A stretch of 37,520 nt of DNA, taken from NCBI GenBank assembly GCA_009843635.1, contig VYDB01000121.1, positions 1-37,520 on the forward strand. Direction: 5' to 3'. The DNA comes from Gammaproteobacteria bacterium. GTDB taxonomy: Bacteria > Pseudomonadota > Gammaproteobacteria > Pseudomonadales > Azotimanducaceae. Shown in pieces: positions 33,001 through 37,520 of the stretch (positions are counted from its first letter, which is position 1; each line of letters starts with the position of its first letter). A program made the translations under genes and the position numbers. The notes below the pieces were generated by a model that saw nothing but the letters and a program-made list of their open reading frames with translations, ran no database searches and was not told where the DNA came from.

Positions 33001-33378
33001 TTGAACCGGCAACGGATGGACGAGAGAACCGTGAAGGCCATCGACGCCTCCGTGTCGGCCCTTCCTCCGACCTGTCTTCCCCCGGCTGCCCGTGTCCTGC
33101 TCTACGGCAGCCGAGCTCGGGGCGACTTTCAGCCTGACAGTGATGCTGACTTGGCCGTGGTGTTGCCCGGTGAACCGCCCAAGAAGATGCGAATGAAGTT
33201 TGATTTTGAAATGCGGGGCCAAACCTACCGTGCGCGGGCAGCGTTCGATTTTTTAGTGTCCCCCATGGTCATTTGGGAGAAATCTCTGGCGCACCCTGAA
33301 AGTACCAACAACCCTGCCTTCTACGAAAACGTGCTTCGCGATGGAATCGAGTGGGAGGGACAGGATGCCGTCGCCTGA
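33001..33378 (+). CDS. MntA-type minimal nucleotidyltransferase (antitoxin-like), no HEPN partner seen
   Basis: A 125-residue protein of the polymerase-beta-like minimal nucleotidyltransferase family. LLYGSRARGDFQPDSDADLAVV contains GS-x10-DxD (G36, S37, D48, D50), the motif of MntA antitoxins, which inactivate HEPN RNase toxins (HepT) by adding AMP to them. The rest fits a short MNT domain. The TTG at 33001 has GAGG 10 nt upstream; an ATG at 33016 is also possible but lacks a ribosome site. The expected HEPN gene would follow immediately, but only a 22-codon ORF is found before a convergent gene starts at 33437. It may be an orphan or the survivor of a damaged toxin-antitoxin pair. Confidence 0.82.
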   Translation: MNRQRMDERTVKAIDASVSALPPTCLPPAARVLLYGSRARGDFQPDSDADLAVVLPGEPPKKMRMKFDFEMRGQTYRARAAFDFLVSPMVIWEKSLAHPESTNNPAFYENVLRDGIEWEGQDAVA

Positions 33379-33433
33379 ATGGCATCTGGCCAATGGCTCG
33401 GGAGCAAAGAGAACCGCCGTGAGGTGGCTGTAG
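33365..33433 (+). CDS. 22-codon ORF, possible remnant of a HEPN toxin start
   Basis: ATG at 33365 overlaps the end of the nucleotidyltransferase gene by 14 nt and has GGGAGGGACAGG directly before it, exactly where a HEPN partner gene would begin. The peptide opens MPSPEWHLANG, loosely like the MxxPEEWL starts of some HEPN proteins, then stops after 22 codons. It is too short to prove; it could be chance. Confidence 0.25.
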   Translation: MPSPEWHLANGSGAKRTAVRWL

Positions 33434-33436
33434 GCG

Positions 33437-36115
33437 CTAGTCTTCTATCTGACAGTCGGCTAGCCGGATCATCTTGGCACCTAGCGTTTCGTAACGGGCT
33501 TCGTGGCACGTCAGGATCAAGATTTGGAGTGAGCTGGCTGCTTTCCTAAGCGCAAGCATCATGCGCCGGAAACGCTTGTCATCGCTGTTGACCAGCGGGT
33601 CGTCGAGAATCAGGGTGACCGGCTTGTCCTTTTCGCGCAGTAGGTCGGCCAGAGCTAAACGCGTCAGCACGGCGACTTGCTCGCGAGCGCCGATGCTTAA
33701 GGCGTTGAACCGTTCCTCGACTTCGCCCCGCCGGAGCGAGACTATCTCAAGGTCGTCCTCACCTAGGCGCAGCTCTGTCTCTGGGAACAGCATTTGCAGA
33801 TAGGGCTGCAAACGGTCACGCACTGGTCCAAGAAAGGCTTCCTTCGCCTCCCGCTCCGCTTCACGCAACGTCTCCAGCAAGAGCTTCCAAGCCTTCGCAT
33901 CTGCCTCGGTCCGCGCCAGATCGCTCTGGGCAACGTTTAGTTCCCCTCTTTTTTCCTCCAGTTGCTCTGCCAGACCTTGTTGGCCTAGGGTGCGCAGTTC
34001 CACTCTGAGGTCGCGCTCGTCACGCTCAGTCTTGCTTTTCTGCTCTCGCAGTCGGTTGTGAGCCTCATCAGCACGTTCCAGTTCGATGCGTAGTGCCTCA
34101 GGGTTCATTGCGTCGAGCTTCGCCAGAATCGCTGCATGGTCCGTGCGTCGGTGCTCCAATTTCTTCTCTGCCTGATTCGTACGCTTCGCTAGCTCTTGGT
34201 CGGTGGTGTTGCGGCGTGCATCCTCCAGTTTGGCCTTGCTATTCGCCGCTACCTCATCGCTTTGGGTGAGCGCCGCCTCCGTCGTGACGCGTTGGTCCCG
34301 AAGCTTCGTGTACAACTTCTGGGCCTTGCCCTGATCCTGCCGTGCCAGTTCGACAGCGCTCTCCGCTTCCCTTCGGTCCAGCAGGGCTTTCTGCTCAATA
34401 GAGCGGGCCGTTTCGGCATCCAGTGCGCTATCGGCATCCTGCCCCACTAGTGCCGACAAGCGTGCTTGTCGCTCCCCGACGGTATTCCGAAGGGCATCGA
34501 GACCTTCCGGCACAAGGCCCCTAAGCTCGCCCTCTTGGATGTTTACCCGTTCATGAAGGGTCTGTTTCGTGTTCAAGGCTGACTCGGCACTGGCCAAGTC
34601 CCTTTGGCCCAAGCGCCGCAGCTTCTCCTGCAACGCCTCATCCAGCTCGACCATTTCCGTGCGTAGTTGGGAGATATCTCGCTCGCCCGGCGTGATGTCA
34701 AGCTTGCCGAAGTCTTCAAGTTGGAATGTGCTGGGGTGGGTTACGCGTACCGGTCTGGTGGTATCAACCGGCTGCTTGTCCAGCAACACGCCCTGACCCC
34801 TTTCCGGCAAAAATGTGACTGCTACCGCAGCAGCGTTCAAGGCAGCGTTCACCGCTATTTGCTTCGAGTGCAATTTGTTCAGCTCGGCAACGGCATCCTC
34901 GCCTATCGGATCGGCGTCCAGTGCGTGTCGACCTTGACTGATTTGTTTCTCTAGCGATTCGGCGCGCTTCAATCTTTCGCCTAGCGCCTGCAACTCAGAG
35001 TCAAGCACTGCTCTTTCGTGCATCCGGTGGGCCACTTCCCAAGCCTCGTTTGCCGTTTTGTGCGTCTCTAGGCAGCGGTTGAACTGATCTTCCGCCTCCG
35101 AGAGCGCCTTTCTGGCGTCAAGATAGTTGGGCTCAAGCTTTTCCAAAGCAAATTTCGCCTTGCTAGCTTGTTCGGACGCCACGTCGGCTTCTTTGATCAA
35201 CGTAGTCCGTCTGCTTTTGGCATCGTTGGCCGTTTCCATATCCGTCGCCGCCTGTTCCATTCGCTCCTTCGCGGTTTCGGCTTCTCTCTCAACCTCTTGC
35301 AGCTCTAAAAGCGCCTCTTTGGCGCGATCGGCGTCCTCTTTCGCTATGGCGATCGATCCCTCGCGATCGTAGCGCTCTAGCGTCCCGTTCAATCTCTCGA
35401 GTTTACTGACCTTCTCGTCATAGTCTCCTAGCTGGGCAGCCAACTTTTCACAGTCCTCGTTTAGTACCTCCGTCCGATTTCGCAGCTTAGCTAACTTCGC
35501 CCCCTTCCCCGCTTTCTCCTGCCCTGTCTTAGTGAAATAGTCGTTGGTGCGCTTCTCCACAAGGTCGAGCAGCCGGCGTCCGTGCTCCCCACCGAGTACC
35601 TGTCCGACCTCGCCTTCAATCGCCTTCCGCAGGCCTGCCTGAGTGTCCTGGCTCATGTCCAGAGGCTCGAACGCGTGACCCTGCTCGACCCAAAGCAGGC
35701 CCGTAAGACCCCGGTGCTTCTTGTCGGCTGCACCGCGCCCCGGTCGGGAGAAGCCCAGCAAAGCTTGGAGCTTTTCTTCCGCAGCCTCTCCCTGCAACCG
35801 TTCGCCGCGTCCTCGCAGAGAGACTGCTGAATCTCGCCCGAACGTCTTTTCCAGCCGGTAGTTTGTCCCTGCGAGTTCAAAATCGACTTCGACTGATGGG
35901 CGTACGCCTCGCGCACCGAATGGCATCATTTCCTCTACGGCTTGGCCGAGCAGATTGTGGCGGTCGAAGAACGCGCTCTGCAGCGCCTTGAGAAGCGTGG
36001 ACTTTCCCTCCTCATTGTCACCGACGATGACCGTGATTCCAGGTTCAAGGCCTTCGATTGCAACGCCCTCGGCAAGCTTGCGGAAGTCGCGGACGGCGAA
36101 CCGGTCAATCCGCAT
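33437..36115 (-). CDS. SbcC/Rad50-like (YhaN-type) ATPase without zinc hook
   Basis: An 892-residue SMC-like ATPase. Walker A is GDNEEGKST (32-40), a WVEQG Q-loop-like segment lies near 142-146, the ABC signature LSIGAREQV is near 806-814, and Walker B LILDDP is near 835-840 with TCHEARY as switch. Between the heads, about 190-780 is mostly charged coiled coil. The middle of the coil has no CxxC hook; only four cysteines exist, none paired. Instead, residues 428-480 (VAVTFLPERG to LDITPGERD) form a Pro/Gly-containing beta-rich insert that would sit at the apex. This resembles YhaN-like proteins rather than true SbcC. It follows the phosphoesterase gene after 4 nt, so the two probably form a DNA-processing complex. 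Base composition is lower in GC than the housekeeping genes (a 60-nt line near 35200 is about 53%), suggesting acquisition. Confidence 0.88.
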   Translation of the reverse strand: MRIDRFAVRDFRKLAEGVAIEGLEPGITVIVGDNEEGKSTLLKALQSAFFDRHNLLGQAVEEMMPFGARGVRPSVEVDFELAGTNYRLEKTFGRDSAVSLRGRGERLQGEAAEEKLQALLGFSRPGRGAADKKHRGLTGLLWVEQGHAFEPLDMSQDTQAGLRKAIEGEVGQVLGGEHGRRLLDLVEKRTNDYFTKTGQEKAGKGAKLAKLRNRTEVLNEDCEKLAAQLGDYDEKVSKLERLNGTLERYDREGSIAIAKEDADRAKEALLELQEVEREAETAKERMEQAATDMETANDAKSRRTTLIKEADVASEQASKAKFALEKLEPNYLDARKALSEAEDQFNRCLETHKTANEAWEVAHRMHERAVLDSELQALGERLKRAESLEKQISQGRHALDADPIGEDAVAELNKLHSKQIAVNAALNAAAVAVTFLPERGQGVLLDKQPVDTTRPVRVTHPSTFQLEDFGKLDITPGERDISQLRTEMVELDEALQEKLRRLGQRDLASAESALNTKQTLHERVNIQEGELRGLVPEGLDALRNTVGERQARLSALVGQDADSALDAETARSIEQKALLDRREAESAVELARQDQGKAQKLYTKLRDQRVTTEAALTQSDEVAANSKAKLEDARRNTTDQELAKRTNQAEKKLEHRRTDHAAILAKLDAMNPEALRIELERADEAHNRLREQKSKTERDERDLRVELRTLGQQGLAEQLEEKRGELNVAQSDLARTEADAKAWKLLLETLREAEREAKEAFLGPVRDRLQPYLQMLFPETELRLGEDDLEIVSLRRGEVEERFNALSIGAREQVAVLTRLALADLLREKDKPVTLILDDPLVNSDDKRFRRMMLALRKAASSLQILILTCHEARYETLGAKMIRLADCQIED

Positions 36116-36119
36116 GGCC

Positions 36120-37250
36120 CTAGGCCGACGATCCCATATGGGTTTCGTAGAGCCGAACTAGCGCCATTTCGGCAACGGCTTTGTCGGGATCAGAATCGTC
36201 AAGTGCTCGGTGTCGAAGGCGTTCGATAGCCGTGCGGACGAAGCCGCCACGGTCGATGCGGTCTAGGTCGTCGTCGCTGGGCGCGTTCACCAAGGCGTCT
36301 TCCCTTACATCTAGATGGTGGAGGAGTGCGTCCCAGTAACTGAGACGCTCGTTTAGCTTTGTGCGGATAGCCAAGTCGATCGTGCCGGTCAGCGTCAGCC
36401 GCAGGAGGCATCGTTGGGGGTCCGGTGCTAGTCTGCCGATCTGTCTGTCGAGCGCTTCTACGTCTTCGGCACTTCGAACCTCTGCCGCATCGGACCGCCA
36501 AGCGAAATGCCCTATCGAGACCTTCTCCACTTCAGGCAACGCACCCGACTCGGGAATCGTTACGAACAGCGCATTGCCGGGGTCGCTGGAAGAGAAGCTG
36601 TCAGTCTCCGGCGTACCCGAATACCAAGTGCGGTCGTTTACCTTGAGTGTCCCGTGCCAGTCCCCAAGCGCTAGGTAGTCCAATTGCGCGGCGTTGACGC
36701 GGTCGGCTGCTATCGGATTGCGCACCTTGGATTGATCCGGAAGAAAATCTGGAACCGAACCATGTGCTAAGCCGATTCGAATGACACCCTTCTGCGTCTC
36801 CATGCGCTCAAACGACGCTGTGAGGTCGTCGATTTCGTGACGGCGTTGGAGCACAGCCGGTAGCACGGCAGCCCGTGAGTCGGCGAGCACTATAGGCTCT
36901 TCTGGTTCGAGGGCGAGATGCACGTTGGTTGGTGGCTCCCTGTTCAAAAGGCGGGTCCAGACCGAATCGGCGAGCGCGGCATCATGATTGCCTGGGATGA
37001 ACACCCAGTCGCCTGGAAATATCTTTAGTGCTTCCAGCATCTGGATCAGCGTTCGGTCAGCCACGGCGTTGGCGTCAAAGACATCTCCAGCTACCAGAAC
37101 AGCATGTGCATTTTTTTCGACCGCCAACTGGCCGATTGCTCGCACCGTCTCGATGCGCCGTTCACGCAAAGCCGCACCGGCATCGCCAGGAACGTGTGCG
37201 AATCCCTTGCCGAGTTGCCAATCGGCTGTATGTACGAATCGGAAAGCCAT
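36120..37250 (-). CDS. SbcD/Mre11-like metallophosphoesterase (DNA exonuclease family)
   Basis: A 376-residue calcineurin-like phosphoesterase of the SbcD/YhaO kind. Motifs in order: HTADWQLG (D10, with Q12 where most SbcD and Mre11 proteins have His), AGDVFD (D56, D59), PGNHD (N88, H89, D90), GLAHGS (H163) and GDWHG (H199). The first-motif Gln removes one usual metal ligand; related actinobacterial and proteobacterial proteins seem to share it, so it may mark a subfamily rather than a dead enzyme. A C-terminal region of about 150 residues would bind the ATPase partner. It lies 4 nt upstream of the SbcC-like gene and 29 nt downstream of the HicB gene on the same strand, suggesting one transcript. 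Confidence 0.9.
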   Translation of the reverse strand: MAFRFVHTADWQLGKGFAHVPGDAGAALRERRIETVRAIGQLAVEKNAHAVLVAGDVFDANAVADRTLIQMLEALKIFPGDWVFIPGNHDAALADSVWTRLLNREPPTNVHLALEPEEPIVLADSRAAVLPAVLQRRHEIDDLTASFERMETQKGVIRIGLAHGSVPDFLPDQSKVRNPIAADRVNAAQLDYLALGDWHGTLKVNDRTWYSGTPETDSFSSSDPGNALFVTIPESGALPEVEKVSIGHFAWRSDAAEVRSAEDVEALDRQIGRLAPDPQRCLLRLTLTGTIDLAIRTKLNERLSYWDALLHHLDVREDALVNAPSDDDLDRIDRGGFVRTAIERLRHRALDDSDPDKAVAEMALVRLYETHMGSSA

Positions 37251-37279
37251 TTCGACGGCGAACTTTAGCTGAAAGACCC

Positions 37280-37520
37280 CTATGCTGCCTGTGTCGAGAC
37301 CGTCAGCCGCTGTCCTAATACGTGGAGCGCTTTTTCGATTTGCCCGATGTGCGAACGGTGATCAAGGTCGATCAGTCGCCTTACCGCGCCTTCGGAAAGG
37401 CCGAGCCGGGTGGCCAATGCTGAGTTGCCGACACGTTCAGCGCGCATCGTGACATACAGCGCAACCTTCGCGGCGGCAAGCGCTGGCAGTGCGATCATGG
37501 GCCGTCGGTGTGCTGGGGCG
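37280..37520 (-). CDS. hicB: HicB-family antitoxin, C-terminal part (continues beyond the window)
   Basis: The frame reads RRPMIALPALAAAKVALYVTM, then NSALATRLGLSEGAVRRLI and DLDHRSHIGQIEKALHVLGQRLTVS. This is the C-terminal linker and helix-turn-helix of HicB antitoxins, where the LPxLxAAKxALY start and the DxxHxSxIxxxxxALxxLG end are characteristic. The reading frame is open to the window edge, so the internal ATG at 37498 is not the true start. The HicB N-terminal fold and the hicA toxin gene are expected just outside. HicB normally represses its own promoter through the HTH. The SbcD-like gene follows after 29 nt, so the nuclease pair may share its transcript. Confidence 0.82.
   Translation of the reverse strand, partial: APAHRRPMIALPALAAAKVALYVTMRAERVGNSALATRLGLSEGAVRRLIDLDHRSHIGQIEKALHVLGQRLTVSTQAA

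Overview
The window reads as chromosomal DNA of a high-GC Gammaproteobacterium. The evidence is the order lpxB-rnhB-dnaE-tilS, which is the gammaproteobacterial macrodomain with accA missing, a lipid A gene (so an LPS-bearing Gram-negative), and a TonB-dependent receptor of the Xanthomonas/Caulobacter type next to flavin halogenases. I cannot name the genus. Genes are packed tightly: many start and stop codons overlap, TTG and GTG starts are common, and no gene-free stretch exceeds 300 bases. I see no tRNA, rRNA, CRISPR array or insertion sequence.

Layout. (1) 1-7078, minus strand: one probable operon in the order type-B carboxylesterase, cytochrome P450, single-chain biotin-dependent acyl-CoA carboxylase, M14-type carboxypeptidase. 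The last lacks part of its catalytic domain. (2) 7226-13880, plus strand: housekeeping cluster of a short leader ORF, lpxB, rnhB, dnaE and tilS, each start overlapping the previous stop. Small palindromic or duplicated tracts have been absorbed in frame into rnhB and dnaE. (3) 13873-27594, plus strand: a carbohydrate-utilisation locus. It holds a LacI regulator, an exported clan GH-A glycosidase, a GH3 glycosidase without a signal peptide, a TonB-dependent receptor, flavin halogenase 1, a SapC-like protein, an FIH-like cupin/JmjC hydroxylase, flavin halogenase 2 and a GPH-family sugar symporter. Matching operator palindromes (core TGACARCGYTRTCA) overlap sigma70-like promoters before the glycosidase gene and before the receptor gene, and a strong hairpin follows the receptor gene. 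(4) 27599-32928: a CoA-thioester catabolic block. A minus-strand operon of acyl-CoA dehydrogenase, ADP-forming acyl-CoA synthetase and CaiD-like hydratase lies divergent from a thiolase. (5) 33001-37520: a lower-GC accessory patch with an orphan MntA-type nucleotidyltransferase, a minus-strand pair of SbcD-like phosphoesterase and hookless SbcC/Rad50-like ATPase, and the C-terminus of a HicB antitoxin running off the window. This resembles the edge of a defence or toxin-antitoxin island.

How the genes may work together. In region 3 the LacI protein probably represses uptake and hydrolysis of a glucan or beta-glucoside-like oligosaccharide. The receptor imports it across the outer membrane, the exported GH-A enzyme trims it in the periplasm, the GPH symporter carries products inward and the GH3 enzyme finishes them in the cytoplasm. 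Two halogenases, a SapC-like protein and an FIH-like hydroxylase sit between receptor and transporter. They are the most intriguing part of the window and suggest an undescribed modification step (halogenation plus hydroxylation) tied to TonB-dependent uptake.
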